Assembly: GCF_018138385.1 (NCBI RefSeq)
Contig: NZ_JAGSIE010000005.1
Coordinates: 1 to 64,000, forward strand
DNA from: Allobacillus saliphilus
GTDB taxonomy: Bacteria; Bacillota; Bacilli; Bacillales; Alkalibacillaceae
Direction of reading: 5' to 3'
DNA length: 64,000 nucleotides
Each line of letters opens with the position of its first letter. Within the stretch, counting starts at the first letter, position 1. The translations under genes were made by a program, and so were the position numbers. Of the stretch, positions 1 to 9,131 are shown in pieces. The notes below the pieces were generated by a model. It made no database searches, was not told the origin of the DNA, and worked only from the letters and a program-made list of their open reading frames with translations.

Positions 1-100
1 TATGAAATTACATGCCTAATATAAAATTGAACCGCCGTATACGGAACCGTACGTACGGTGGTGTGAGAGGTCGGAGGCTAACTACCTCCTCCTACTCGAT
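1..100 (+). mobile_element. 3' end of a group II intron (domains V and VI), cut by the window edge
   Basis: Bases 29-62 fold as a domain V hairpin: CCGCCGTA pairs with TACGGTGG around an inner ACGG-AA-CCGT stem. Bases 64-97 fold as domain VI: GAGAGG pairs with CCT-CTC leaving a single bulged A at 94, six bases before the end of the motif CTACTCGAT. A bulged branch-point A 7-8 nt from the 3' splice site is the hallmark of a group II intron. The 3' splice site is therefore placed at about base 100. The reverse transcriptase/maturase reading frame would lie upstream, outside the window. The intron class is not certain from this piece. Confidence 0.8.
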
Positions 101-162
101 TGAGTAAACGAATTAAATATAAGGTTTTGTTAAAGTCCGTTGTTCAATATTGGTTTCTCCAC

Positions 163-283
163 GATTTATCGACGGCTTCGCCCGGTTTATCGGCGGCTTC
201 ACATGGTTTATCGGCGGCTTCACATAGTTTTTCAACGGCTTCACTCGGTTTATCGGTGGCTTTACATGGTTCATCGGCGGAAT
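163..283 (+). repeat. Tract of about five and a half 21-bp repeats (locus 1)
   Basis: Units start at 163, 184, 205, 226, 247 and (partial) 268, each 21 bp. The consensus core is GGTTTATCGGCGGCTTCACA. Because 21 is divisible by three, two frames run open and would encode heptapeptides such as HGLSAAS or VYRRLHM; these look like by-products of the period rather than a protein. Apart from this tract, bases 101-424 between the intron end and the ctaA terminator show no convincing gene. Confidence 0.85.
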
Positions 284-423
284 GCTTTACACAGAGGACG
301 TGTGCGGTTTTGGCGGAAATTCTTTTATATGTTGTCCCGCTAGAGTCGCCATCAATGCGATCCGCAATTCAACTACTCAGTGCTACATTGATTGAAGAAC
401 AACAATAACCTTTAACAGAGCCC

Positions 424-458
424 AAAAATAAAAAAGCCGTCACCTTGTTTGGTGACGA
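424..458 (-). terminator. Rho-independent terminator of ctaA
   Basis: CGTCACC (438-444) pairs with GGTGACG (451-457) around a TTGTTT loop. On the minus strand the stem is followed by a run of T (the A-rich stretch at 424-435). It lies just beyond the ctaA stop. Confidence 0.85.
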
Positions 459-464
459 CGATTA

Positions 465-1382
465 TTATTGCTCATTTGCTAATTTACTTCTCCGTGCCAA
501 CATTAAGAAATAGCAAAGGATTGTAAAGAATAATGATATGAACGTAGCGTGCAATAATCCTACGAAGATATTCCCTGTAGTGAAAATAATAAATGCACCA
601 AGCACAACCTGCAACAAAATAAAGATCGTTGCAATTAACCAAACTTTACGAATGAACGGTTGACTTATTTTTCGTATTACCTGAATAAATAAAATAACTA
701 CCCACAAAAATAAGATTCCGGCCATTAACCGATGACCCATTTGAATCCACTGATCCGTAGATAATCCAGCCATAGTTGGCGAATTGTTATAGCAGAAGGG
801 CCAATCAGGGCAGACTAAGCTCGAATATTTGTGTCGGACCAACGCTCCAGAATAGACAACGATTAACGTATAAACGAACAATCCCCAAAAGTTTATGCGT
901 AACCATTTTGGTATGTGAACACGTTCGGTGTGTAGCTTGCGATCGACATCAAATATGATCAAAGCTAAAAGTACAGAAGCAGCGAAGGCTACAAGAGATA
1001 TACCAAAGTGCATCGCTTTAATAATACTTGATTGTTCAAAAAGAACGGCTGCAGCCCCTAGTAAGGATTGGATGATTAAAAATAAAATCGAAAGGTAGAC
1101 CAAAAATTTTGTTTCTTTGATATCACGATAGTCTTTCCATGCGATATAAGAAAGTAACAAGACAAGAATAATGCCAATACCAGACATGATTCGGTGCCCA
1201 AATTCTACGACTAATTCGAAAGTTATGTCGGTAGGGATCAACTGACCATCACATAGCGGCCAACTACGGCCACAGCCAAGGCCCGATTCCGTTTTTGTAA
1301 CTAATGCTCCACCGATTAAAACGAAAAACATAGAGATTGAAGTGATGATAGCAATCGGTTTCGGTTGTAGTAATTTCTTCAT
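465..1382 (-). CDS. ctaA: Heme A synthase CtaA
   Basis: CtaA is a membrane enzyme that oxidises the C8 methyl of heme O to a formyl group, giving heme A for the caa3/aa3 oxidase. The 305-residue product has eight predicted membrane segments, as expected of the family. It keeps the paired cysteines (C37/C44 in LGCGRSWPLC and C190/C196 in LVCPDWPFC) and heme-ligand histidines H63, H124, H216 and H277. The start is preceded by AAAGGTG. It is transcribed away from ctaB, the same divergent arrangement as in B. subtilis. Confidence 0.97.
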   Translation of the reverse strand: MKKLLQPKPIAIITSISMFFVLIGGALVTKTESGLGCGRSWPLCDGQLIPTDITFELVVEFGHRIMSGIGIILVLLLSYIAWKDYRDIKETKFLVYLSILFLIIQSLLGAAAVLFEQSSIIKAMHFGISLVAFAASVLLALIIFDVDRKLHTERVHIPKWLRINFWGLFVYTLIVVYSGALVRHKYSSLVCPDWPFCYNNSPTMAGLSTDQWIQMGHRLMAGILFLWVVILFIQVIRKISQPFIRKVWLIATIFILLQVVLGAFIIFTTGNIFVGLLHATFISLFFTILCYFLMLARRSKLANEQ

Positions 1383-1787
1383 ATAATAAATTCACCTTTC
1401 TGATAGGCATAAACACATTCATAACCTATTTTAATACAAAATCAATTAGATGGAAATAAACAATGGTTACAACTTTTTAACATTAGCTATAATGTATATA
1501 TTCAGTAACAAAACAGTGTACTACCGGCTACTAAAAATGAAAAGGGTTTAGTTTCGACAAAAAATAGGTTAGAATAATGGTATAAATACTTACTGAACGT
1601 CACGTAGCAGAGTTACAAAAAAGATATTACAGTCACTTTTCACATATTTTTCACACATAAGAAATCAATATATGCTTTAATAGAAGTAGTTGTGTTTACA
1701 TGGTACAATAACTATGTAAATAAAATGAAACATTATGTAGGTTAGGCTATAAATGTAAAAAGGGTTTAAACGAGAGGGGATCCTACA
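1383..1787. promoter_or_regulatory. Divergent ctaA/ctaB control region
   Basis: This 405-bp AT-rich gap must hold the promoters for both ctaA and the ctaBCDEF operon. A TATAAT hexamer lies at 1488-1493 on the plus strand with a poor -35 (TTACAA at 1467-1472, 15 bp spacer), so the ctaB promoter is only a candidate. A perfect Spo0A-type box lies at 1552-1561 and is listed separately. No coding sequence is seen. Confidence 0.5.
1552..1561 (-). promoter_or_regulatory. Spo0A box (0A box) between ctaA and ctaB
   Basis: The minus strand reads TTTGTCGAAA, a full match to the 0A-box consensus TTTGTCRAA. It lies in the divergent ctaA/ctaB region, where binding by phosphorylated Spo0A could affect either gene. 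The match is seen; function is inferred. Confidence 0.45.
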
Positions 1788-2726
1788 ATGAATGAATCAC
1801 GCACAGTTCAATCTACGTCCTCACAGTTGATGGATTCACCGAATACTGGTGTAAAAGCCCTGTGGACAGACTTTCTCGCATTGATTAAGATAGGAATTGT
1901 CAATTCCAATCTTATGACAGCTTTCGCGGGTTTTTGGCTTGCGTTATACTATACAAATCAAACCTTTTCAAACAACTGGCTTGCATTTATTGGAATGATG
2001 GCAGGTACAGCGCTTGTTATCGCTGGTGGTTGTGTCATCAATAATTACTATGATCGTGATATTGATCATTTAATGGCACGCACAAAAGAAAGGGCGACAA
2101 TTACTGGAACTATTCCTTTATCAGTGGTACTCGCCATGGGAATAGGGTTTTCAGCAATAGGAATGATCGTGTTGTTCCTTGTTTCTCCAGTTGCAGCGTT
2201 TTTTGGATTATTTGGTTGGTTTGTCTATGTATTTCTATACACAATGTGGTCAAAAAGAAAGTATACGATTAATACTGTCGTTGGATGTTTTTCTGGAGCA
2301 GCTCCACCGTTAATTGGCTGGGCAGCCGTAGACTCTACATTACATCCAGTCGCATTAGTTTTGTTTTTAATTATGTTTCTCTGGCAAATTCCACATTTTC
2401 TATCATTGGCTATAATGAAAAAAGAAGATTATTCAACAGCTAATGTACCGATGCTGCCAGTTGTATATGGTAATAAAATTACGAAAAGACAAATTTTCAT
2501 TTATACGATTTGTCTATTGCCTTTACCATTTTATTTCTTTTCATTAGGCACCATATTTATGGTGTTTGCTACATTATTAACGCTCGGTTGGGTCGTCCTC
2601 GCTTTCGCAGGTTTTCGTACAAAGGATGATACCAAATGGGCAAGAAGAATGTTTCTATATTCATTAAACTACCTAACCTTGTTTTTCATCGGAATAGTCA
2701 TTGCGACAATTCCACAAATCATTTGA
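1788..2726 (+). CDS. ctaB: Heme O synthase (protoheme IX farnesyltransferase) CtaB
   Basis: CtaB attaches a farnesyl group to heme B to make heme O, the substrate of CtaA. The 312-residue protein belongs to the UbiA prenyltransferase family and is rich in membrane helices. The metal/diphosphate-binding motif NxxxDxxxD is present as N85, D89 and D93 in NNYYDRDID, followed by MARTKERA. The second conserved loop appears as DYSTANVPMLP. The start is preceded by GAGAGGGG. It is the first gene of the ctaBCDEF operon. Confidence 0.97.
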   Translation: MNESRTVQSTSSQLMDSPNTGVKALWTDFLALIKIGIVNSNLMTAFAGFWLALYYTNQTFSNNWLAFIGMMAGTALVIAGGCVINNYYDRDIDHLMARTKERATITGTIPLSVVLAMGIGFSAIGMIVLFLVSPVAAFFGLFGWFVYVFLYTMWSKRKYTINTVVGCFSGAAPPLIGWAAVDSTLHPVALVLFLIMFLWQIPHFLSLAIMKKEDYSTANVPMLPVVYGNKITKRQIFIYTICLLPLPFYFFSLGTIFMVFATLLTLGWVVLAFAGFRTKDDTKWARRMFLYSLNYLTLFFIGIVIATIPQII

Positions 2727-2729
2727 AAT

Positions 2730-2758
2730 AATTAAGAATTTATTTCTTAATTCTTTTA
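2730..2758 (+). terminator. Weak AT-rich hairpin between ctaB and ctaC
   Basis: AATTAAGAA (2730-2738) pairs with TTCTTAATT (2744-2752) and is followed by CTTTTA. The stem is purely AT-rich, so it may only reduce read-through, or protect the ctaC 5' end after processing, rather than stop transcription. Confidence 0.35.
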
Positions 2759-2810
2759 TAAATTTCATACAACATAAGAATGAATAAGAGAAAGAGAGGT
2801 ATCCAAAGAC

Positions 2811-4004
2811 ATGAAAGGTTTGACTAGTAAGTTTAAAGCCGTAGGTGCTTTAATGACTCTAGCGCTTATTTTGTCAGGTTGTGGTGAAGAATTTCTAAGT
2901 GCGCTCCGTCCACAAGGACAAGGTGCAAGTGATATTCTTAGCCTGATGATTTTAAGTATTGCTGTCATGATGTTTGTTTTCGTAGTAGTTATGGTCATTT
3001 ATGTATTTGTAATTTTAAAATTCCGTCAGAAAAAAGGACAAGAGGACTTTATACCGGAACAGGTTGAAGGAAGCCATACGTTAGAAACATTATGGACAGT
3101 TGTTCCAATTTTCCTTATTTTGATTTTAGCTGTACCAACCGTACAATATACCTTCTCCTTGGTAGATACTTCGCCACAAGTAAGTGCTGAAGGTGAAGAA
3201 GATCAAATTTGGATAAACGTAACTGGTAAACAATACTGGTGGCATTTCGAATATGATGGAATGGACGTCACTACAAGTCAGGAATTATACATTCCAACTG
3301 ACCGCCGTGTATTCCTATCATTGCATTCAGAAGATGTCATTCACTCTTTCTGGGTTCCTACATTACAAGGTAAGATCGACGTAAACCCAACAGGTAACCG
3401 GAATGAAATTTGGATAGACGCTGAGAAAGAAGGCGTTTACTGGGGTAAATGTGCTGAGTTCTGTGGACCGTCACACTCATTGATGGACTTCAAAGTAGTT
3501 GCAGTAAGCCCTGGAGAATTTGAACAATGGGTAAAAGACATGCGTAACATTGATCCGGAAGCAACACCAGAAAGTGAAGTTGCTGCAGCTGGTCAAGAAG
3601 TTTTTGCTAATAACTGTATGTCTTGTCACGCTAACGGAACTTCTCCAAACAAAATCGGGCCGAACGTGTCCAACTTTGGTGACCGTGAGCGAATTGCAGG
3701 AGTTCTTGAATATAACAAAGAAAACTTAATTGAATGGATTGAAACAAAAGGTAAAGATATGAAACCTGGAAACTTGATGACAAGTGCAGCTTACGACCTT
3801 TCTGATGAAGAGTTGGAACAAGTAGCTGAATACTTAATGTCATTGAGCCCAAGTGAAATCACACCTGAAAATGCAAATGATAATGAATACATCGAATCTG
3901 ATTTAAGTGATTTATTTGTTGATGAAGAAAAAGATGAAAGTTCTCAAGAAAAATCAGAGGAAGAATCTGAAGAAGATTCAGAAGAGGACTCTGACAGTAA
4001 TTAA
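2811..4004 (+). CDS. ctaC: Cytochrome caa3 oxidase subunit II with fused cytochrome c (CtaC)
   Basis: Subunit II takes electrons from cytochrome c into the oxidase on the outer face of the membrane. The 397-residue precursor has a lipobox (LILSGC, lipidated C24) and two membrane helices (about 45-70 and 95-115). It has a CuA centre with H178, C214, C218, H222 and M225, then a fused cytochrome c domain with the heme site CMSCH (C269, C272, H273). The fusion defines the caa3 type. Unusually, residues 351-397 form a long acidic Glu/Asp/Ser tail; B. subtilis CtaC, at about 356 residues, ends near where the tail begins. Confidence 0.97.
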   Translation: MKGLTSKFKAVGALMTLALILSGCGEEFLSALRPQGQGASDILSLMILSIAVMMFVFVVVMVIYVFVILKFRQKKGQEDFIPEQVEGSHTLETLWTVVPIFLILILAVPTVQYTFSLVDTSPQVSAEGEEDQIWINVTGKQYWWHFEYDGMDVTTSQELYIPTDRRVFLSLHSEDVIHSFWVPTLQGKIDVNPTGNRNEIWIDAEKEGVYWGKCAEFCGPSHSLMDFKVVAVSPGEFEQWVKDMRNIDPEATPESEVAAAGQEVFANNCMSCHANGTSPNKIGPNVSNFGDRERIAGVLEYNKENLIEWIETKGKDMKPGNLMTSAAYDLSDEELEQVAEYLMSLSPSEITPENANDNEYIESDLSDLFVDEEKDESSQEKSEEESEEDSEEDSDSN

Positions 4005-4052
4005 TATAACTATATTTCAGATGAATAGAACTAACATAGGGAGGTTAATATC

Positions 4053-5918
4053 GTGAGTGCAACAGCTAATAAAAAAGCTGGATTCGGTTCCGTATTATGG
4101 GATTACTTAACCACTGTAGACCATAAAAAGATTGCCATATTGTACTTGTTTGGTGGATTCTTTTTCTTCATTCTCGGTGGTTTGGAAGCTATGTTGGTCC
4201 GAATCCAATTAATACAACCAGATAATAACTTTGTTTCGGCTCAGTTTTATAACGAATTAATGACAATGCATGGTACAACAATGATTTTCCTTGCAGCTAT
4301 GCCGTTGTTGTTCGCTTTAATGAACATTGCGATGCCACTCCAAATTGGAGCACGTGACGTTGCTTTTCCATTTGTAAACGCCTTAGGTTTTTGGCTGTTT
4401 CTAGTTGGTGGTATTGTTGTTAATATTTCATGGTTTACAGGAGGAGCACCAGACGCTGGTTGGACTGCTTATACTCCATTATCGATATTCTCGGAAAGCC
4501 ATGGACTTGATTATTATTCCATCGGTCTACAAATTGCAGGTTTTGGTACATTAATGGGTGGGATTAATTTCCTTGTAACAGTTATTACAATGCGTACTCC
4601 AGGTATGACGATGATGCGTATGCCACTGTTCTCATGGACAACATTTATTGCGAGTGTATTAATCCTATTTGCATTCCCTGCATTGACTGTAGGTCTGTTC
4701 TTACTAACATTTGACAGATTGTTCGGAGCAAACTTCTTTGATCCGTCCATGGGTGGTAACGTCATTATCTGGGAGCATTTATTCTGGATATTTGGACACC
4801 CTGAAGTATATATACTGATTCTACCGGCATTCGGTGTGTTCAGTGAAGTTATTTCAACATTTTCTAAGAAACGCTTATTTGGTTACTCTTCAATGGTGTT
4901 CGCGACCGTATTAATTGCCTTTTTAGGATTCATGGTTTGGGCACACCATATGTTTACAGTTGGTCTTGGACCAATCGCTAACTCAATTTTTGCGATTGCA
5001 ACGATGGCGATCGCTGTTCCGACAGGGATTAAGATCTTTAACTGGCTATTTACAATGTGGGGTGGGACGCTCCGTTTCAACTCACCAATGTTATTTGCTT
5101 TAGGTTTTATCCCGTCATTTACGATTGGTGGAATGACAGGTGTTATGCTAGGTGCAGCAGCTGCTGACTTCCAGTATCATGACACATATTTCGTTGTTGC
5201 TCACTTCCACTATGTAATTGTGGGAGGAACTGTATTCGGAATTTTTGCAGGTTTAATTTATTGGTGGCCAAAAATGTTTGGTAAAGTACTCAACGAGACT
5301 ATGAACCATTGGTTCTTCTGGCTATTCTTCATTGGTTTCCATTTAACGTTCTTTTTACAACATTTCTTGGGACTAATGGGTATGCCTCGTCGTTACTGGG
5401 TATTCTTGGAAGGCCAAGGATTAGATTTATTCAACCTAATTAGTACGATAGGTGCATTCTTTATGGCAGCAGGAACAATCTTGTTCATCTATAACATGAT
5501 TTGGACTGCTCTGAAAGCACCTCAAGCTCCTGCAGATCCATGGGATGGTCGTACACTTGAATGGGCAATTGCTTCACCGCCACCATTCTATAACTTTAAA
5601 CAGTTGCCATTGGTACGTGGATTGGATCCTTTATGGATTGAGAAGACTGAAGGCAATGGTAAGATGCAACCAGCTGAACCTCTAGGTGACGTTCATATGC
5701 CGAATAACTCATTCATTCCTTTCGTCATGTCTGTTGGCTTAGGTATTGCAGGGATCGGTATTATCTATCAAGTGGATAATCCAATGTGGTGGATTGTCGC
5801 TGCAATCGGATTTATCATCTTCTTCGGTAGCATGGCTGTCCGTTCCTTGAAAGATGATTTAGGTTATCATATTCACAAAGAAGATTTTGAAAAAGAGGGG
5901 GATGGTTCTAATGGCTGA
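4053..5918 (+). CDS. ctaD: Cytochrome caa3 oxidase subunit I (CtaD)
   Basis: CtaD is the catalytic heme-copper subunit, reducing O2 to water and pumping protons. The 621-residue protein contains the heme a ligands H73 (MHGTTM) and H386, the heme a3 ligand H384 (VVAHFHYV), and the CuB ligands H249, H298 and H299. The Glu and Tyr of GHPEVY (E251, Y253) mark an A-type oxidase. It starts at GTG after GGGAGG. Its 3' end overlaps ctaE by eight bases, indicating translational coupling. Confidence 0.98.
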   Translation: MSATANKKAGFGSVLWDYLTTVDHKKIAILYLFGGFFFFILGGLEAMLVRIQLIQPDNNFVSAQFYNELMTMHGTTMIFLAAMPLLFALMNIAMPLQIGARDVAFPFVNALGFWLFLVGGIVVNISWFTGGAPDAGWTAYTPLSIFSESHGLDYYSIGLQIAGFGTLMGGINFLVTVITMRTPGMTMMRMPLFSWTTFIASVLILFAFPALTVGLFLLTFDRLFGANFFDPSMGGNVIIWEHLFWIFGHPEVYILILPAFGVFSEVISTFSKKRLFGYSSMVFATVLIAFLGFMVWAHHMFTVGLGPIANSIFAIATMAIAVPTGIKIFNWLFTMWGGTLRFNSPMLFALGFIPSFTIGGMTGVMLGAAAADFQYHDTYFVVAHFHYVIVGGTVFGIFAGLIYWWPKMFGKVLNETMNHWFFWLFFIGFHLTFFLQHFLGLMGMPRRYWVFLEGQGLDLFNLISTIGAFFMAAGTILFIYNMIWTALKAPQAPADPWDGRTLEWAIASPPPFYNFKQLPLVRGLDPLWIEKTEGNGKMQPAEPLGDVHMPNNSFIPFVMSVGLGIAGIGIIYQVDNPMWWIVAAIGFIIFFGSMAVRSLKDDLGYHIHKEDFEKEGDGSNG

Positions 5919-6531
5919 TGAGCTTTTGAAATCAACTAACTTGCCACATGATCCCGAAAGAGCCACCCTTGAAGGAAAAAACAAATTCTTAGGATTTTGG
6001 TTCTTCCTTGGTGGAGAAACAGTCTTGTTTGCAAGTTTATTTGGAACTTATTTAGCACTGAAAAATTCTCATTTAGACGGAGTCCCGGCCAGCGAGCTTT
6101 ATGGCCTTGGACTAGTCTTCATCATGACAATGATTCTTTTGACAAGTTCCTTGACGAGCGTTTATGCGATTTATCACATGAAAAATAATGACCATAAGAA
6201 GATGATGCTTTGGTTAGGGATCACAGTTCTATTAGGTTTCTCTTTCCTCGGCTTAGAGGTTTATGAATTTTATCATTATGTAAATGATTACGGACATGGA
6301 TTTACAACTTCAGCATTTTCATCAGCATTCTATGCTTTAGTTGGGTTCCACGGTGCTCACGTAGCATTCGGTTTAGGATGGTTCATCCTGTTGATGGTGA
6401 GAAACAGAAAGCGTGGCATCAACTTGTACAACGCACCTAAGTTCTATATCGCAAGTCTTTACTGGCACTTTATCGACGTTGTATGGGTGTTCATTTTCAC
6501 AGTAGTTTACTTGATGGGAGTGGTAGGTTAA
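5911..6531 (+). CDS. ctaE: Cytochrome caa3 oxidase subunit III (CtaE)
   Basis: Subunit III of the heme-copper oxidase, about 206 residues with five predicted membrane segments, fits the short bacterial form of the family. The start at 5911 is chosen because AGAGGGG ends ten bases before it; the in-frame ATG at 5902 abuts that ribosome site and is less likely. It overlaps the end of ctaD and is followed three bases later by ctaF. Confidence 0.96.
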   Translation: MADELLKSTNLPHDPERATLEGKNKFLGFWFFLGGETVLFASLFGTYLALKNSHLDGVPASELYGLGLVFIMTMILLTSSLTSVYAIYHMKNNDHKKMMLWLGITVLLGFSFLGLEVYEFYHYVNDYGHGFTTSAFSSAFYALVGFHGAHVAFGLGWFILLMVRNRKRGINLYNAPKFYIASLYWHFIDVVWVFIFTVVYLMGVVG

Positions 6532-6534
6532 ACT

Positions 6535-6867
6535 ATGGCAAATCAAAATAATTCCACTAACCTAACTGAAAAAGACCTCTTCTACAGAGAAAAAAAGAAA
6601 GAGGAAATGAAACATCAAATTATTACCTTTGCGATGATGATCATTTTCACTCTTATTGCTTTCGGTATTGTAATGGCCGATGTTAGTAAATTGTTTACAA
6701 TTCCAATTATTATTGTGTTGGCAATTGTCCAAGTTGGTTTCCAATTCTTTTACTTTATGCACATGAGTAACGAAGGACATAGCTGGCCAACAACGATGAT
6801 CTTCTCAGGAATTTTTGCAGCATTTTTGACAGTATTAGCTCTTACCACCATTGTTTGGTGGGGATAA
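6535..6867 (+). CDS. ctaF: Cytochrome caa3 oxidase subunit IV (CtaF)
   Basis: This small subunit of 110 residues has a charged N terminus (about 1-28) and three membrane helices, matching the subunit IV/CtaF family. It probably stabilises the oxidase assembly. It closes the ctaBCDEF transcript: a strong terminator follows 21 bases downstream, whereas in B. subtilis ctaG comes next in the same operon. Confidence 0.95.
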   Translation: MANQNNSTNLTEKDLFYREKKKEEMKHQIITFAMMIIFTLIAFGIVMADVSKLFTIPIIIVLAIVQVGFQFFYFMHMSNEGHSWPTTMIFSGIFAAFLTVLALTTIVWWG

Positions 6868-6888
6868 TACCATAAAAATACGTTTATC

Positions 6889-6931
6889 AAAGAACCAACT
6901 ACTCGATATAGAGTAGTTGGTTCTTTTTTTT
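6889..6931 (+). terminator. Terminator of the ctaBCDEF operon
   Basis: A 16-bp perfect stem, AAAGAACCAACTACTC (6889-6904) with its complement (6911-6926) around GATATA, runs into a T tract. It separates ctaF from the app operon. Confidence 0.95.
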
Positions 6932-7028
6932 GTTCATATCTATATAATATATTGTGCATTAATACACTGTTTGGGATTGTATTCAAGACGTTTGTTAGAT
7001 TTCTATTCGAATAATTTTAATTATACTG

Positions 7029-7057
7029 TTGATAATTACCAAAGTTTTCTGTATATT
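7029..7057 (+). promoter_or_regulatory. Sigma-A promoter of the app operon
   Basis: TTGATA (7029-7034), a 17-bp spacer and TATATT (7052-7057) give five of six matches in each hexamer. Transcription would start near 7064, about 60 bases before appD. Confidence 0.7.
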
Positions 7058-7122
7058 ATAATATAATTAACAATATTCAGTTTATTTACAAGGAGCACAA
7101 ATCATTGTTGGAGGGGAACTTT

Positions 7123-8136
7123 ATGTCTGAACCAATTCTTACAGTACAAGATTTACATACCCATTTTTTTACGGATAATAAAGAAGTTCCTGCTGTTGAT
7201 GGTGTCAGTATTGATTTACATAAAGGAGAAGTCGTAGGAATCGTTGGGGAGTCTGGTTGCGGAAAGAGCGTAACTTCTTTATCCATCATGCAACTTGTTC
7301 CAAATCCCCCGGGCAAGATCGTTAATGGCAATATTTATTTTAAAGGAAAAAATTTGACCGATGCGTCCGAGAAACAAATGCGGAAAATACGTGGGAATGA
7401 AATATCTATGATTTTCCAAGAACCAATGACTTCATTAGACCCGCTTTTTACCATTGGAAATCAATTGATTGAAGCAATTCGAATTCATCAAAAGGTTAGT
7501 AAAAAACAAGCAAAATCATCTGCAATTGAATTATTGAACTTAGTTGGTATACCGAGAGCCAGTGAAGTTGTTGATGAATTTCCACATCAATTATCTGGTG
7601 GGATGAGACAAAGAGTCATGATTGCCATGGCTATGTCGTGTGATCCTGAGGTTTTAATTGCCGATGAACCAACAACAGCCTTAGACGTTACCATCCAAGC
7701 ACAAATATTAGACCTGATGAGAAAGTTAAATAAAGAGAAACAGACTTCCATTTTATTGATTACTCACGATTTAGGCGTTGTTGCAGAGATGTGTGATCGT
7801 GTAGTTGTCATGTATTCAGGCAAAGTTGTTGAAGAAGGAACTGTGCGTGAAATCTTGAAAGACCCGAAGCATCCATATACAAAAGGTTTAATTCGGTCAT
7901 TACCTAATATTAAAGCTACGGACCAAAAATTATACTCGATACCTGGAACGGTGATGCGTCCATCTTTAGACCAAGTTGGCTGTCGATTTGCACCTAGGTG
8001 CGATTACGCATTTGACCGCTGTTGGGAAGAGAACCCTGAACTGCTTGAGCAAGACACTGGTAGACAGGTCAGATGCTTTCTTTATGAGAAAGAGATAGAA
8101 AGAGGTGTACCTTCTAATGACAGAACCTATTCTTGA
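7123..8136 (+). CDS. appD: Oligopeptide ABC importer, ATP-binding protein (AppD-like)
   Basis: One of two ATPases that power peptide uptake through the AppBC pore. The 337-residue protein has Walker A GESGCGKS, the signature LSGGMRQR and Walker [12 protein letters not shown], plus the C-terminal oligopeptide-transporter extension with the cysteine cluster [14 protein letters not shown]. The ATG at 7123 follows GGAGGGG; the TTG at 7105 overlaps that site and is rejected. The order D-F-A-B-C is that of the B. subtilis app operon, hence the symbol. Substrate specificity is not proven by sequence. Confidence 0.85.
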   Translation: MSEPILTVQDLHTHFFTDNKEVPAVDGVSIDLHKGEVVGIVGESGCGKSVTSLSIMQLVPNPPGKIVNGNIYFKGKNLTDASEKQMRKIRGNEISMIFQEPMTSLDPLFTIGNQLIEAIRIHQKVSKKQAKSSAIELLNLVGIPRASEVVDEFPHQLSGGMRQRVMIAMAMSCDPEVLIADEPTTALDVTIQAQILDLMRKLNKEKQTSILLITHDLGVVAEMCDRVVVMYSGKVVEEGTVREILKDPKHPYTKGLIRSLPNIKATDQKLYSIPGTVMRPSLDQVGCRFAPRCDYAFDRCWEENPELLEQDTGRQVRCFLYEKEIERGVPSNDRTYS

Positions 8137-9085
8137 GGTCAGCCATCTTAAAAAGTATTTTGATATCAAAGGTGGTGTTTTTGGAAAAAGTGTCGGTGAA
8201 GTAAAAGCTGTTGATGACTTATCATTTACTGTGAATGAAGGAGAGATTTTAGGAATTGTCGGAGAATCCGGTTGTGGTAAATCGACAGCAGGAAAATCAA
8301 TTTTACGATTAATTGAGCCAACGGATGGCTCCGTTAAATTTGAGGGTACGGATTTAACGGATTTAACGAGCGAAGAAATGAGGCAGCTGCGTAAGAACAT
8401 GCAGATTATTTTTCAAGATCCATATGCTTCTTTGAATCCTAGACATAAGGTGGAACGAATCATTAGTGAACCTCTACTAGTTCACGGGATGAAATCATCA
8501 AAAGAACGTAAGGAACGAGTTAAAGAACTGCTTGAAATTGTCGGGTTAGAAGCTTATCACGCATCTAGGTACCCACACCAGTTCAGTGGTGGGCAACGTC
8601 AACGAATTGGAATTGCGAGAGCTCTTGCGAACAATCCAAAGCTAATTATTTGTGATGAACCAGTTTCCGCACTAGATGTTTCTGTGCAATCGCAAATTTT
8701 AAACCTGATGGAAGAACTAAGAGACAAATTTAAATTAACCTATGTCTTTATCGCCCATGACCTAAGTGTTGTTAAACATATTAGTGATCGTGTAGGTGTC
8801 ATGTATTTAGGAAGAATGGTTGAATTAACAGACAAACATACATTGTTTGAAGATCCGAAACATCCATATACACGAGCTTTGATGTCGGCTGTACCTATTG
8901 CTGATCCAGATGTTGAACGGGAGAGAATTATTTTGGAAGGTGATGTACCAAGCCCTTCCAATCCTCCGACAGGTTGTGCATTCCATACGCGTTGTCCTTA
9001 TGCGATGGACATATGTAAAGAGGTTAGACCTGAGTTTGAAAATGTTGATGATAAACATTTGGTAGCTTGTCACTTATATAATTAG
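8117..9085 (+). CDS. appF: Oligopeptide ABC importer, ATP-binding protein (AppF-like)
   Basis: The second ATPase of the importer, 322 residues, has Walker [10 protein letters not shown], signature FSGGQRQR and Walker B LIICDEPVSALD. It also carries the C-terminal cysteine motif (CAFHTRCPYAMDIC) typical of OppF/DppF. The ATG at 8117 lies 10 bases after AAAGAGGTG and inside the 3' end of appD, a 20-base overlap that suggests coupled translation of the two ATPases. Confidence 0.88.
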   Translation: MTEPILEVSHLKKYFDIKGGVFGKSVGEVKAVDDLSFTVNEGEILGIVGESGCGKSTAGKSILRLIEPTDGSVKFEGTDLTDLTSEEMRQLRKNMQIIFQDPYASLNPRHKVERIISEPLLVHGMKSSKERKERVKELLEIVGLEAYHASRYPHQFSGGQRQRIGIARALANNPKLIICDEPVSALDVSVQSQILNLMEELRDKFKLTYVFIAHDLSVVKHISDRVGVMYLGRMVELTDKHTLFEDPKHPYTRALMSAVPIADPDVERERIILEGDVPSPSNPPTGCAFHTRCPYAMDICKEVRPEFENVDDKHLVACHLYN

Positions 9086-9131
9086 TCAAGCGATCGATGT
9101 TTATATAAATTTAATAAAAGGGGGCTATTTA

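Noticed and set aside
100-408. Open frames of 102 and 67 residues across the first 21-bp repeat tract
   Set aside because: Two overlapping frames are both open only because the repeat period is a multiple of three; there is no convincing ribosome site, and the products are simple heptapeptide repeats.
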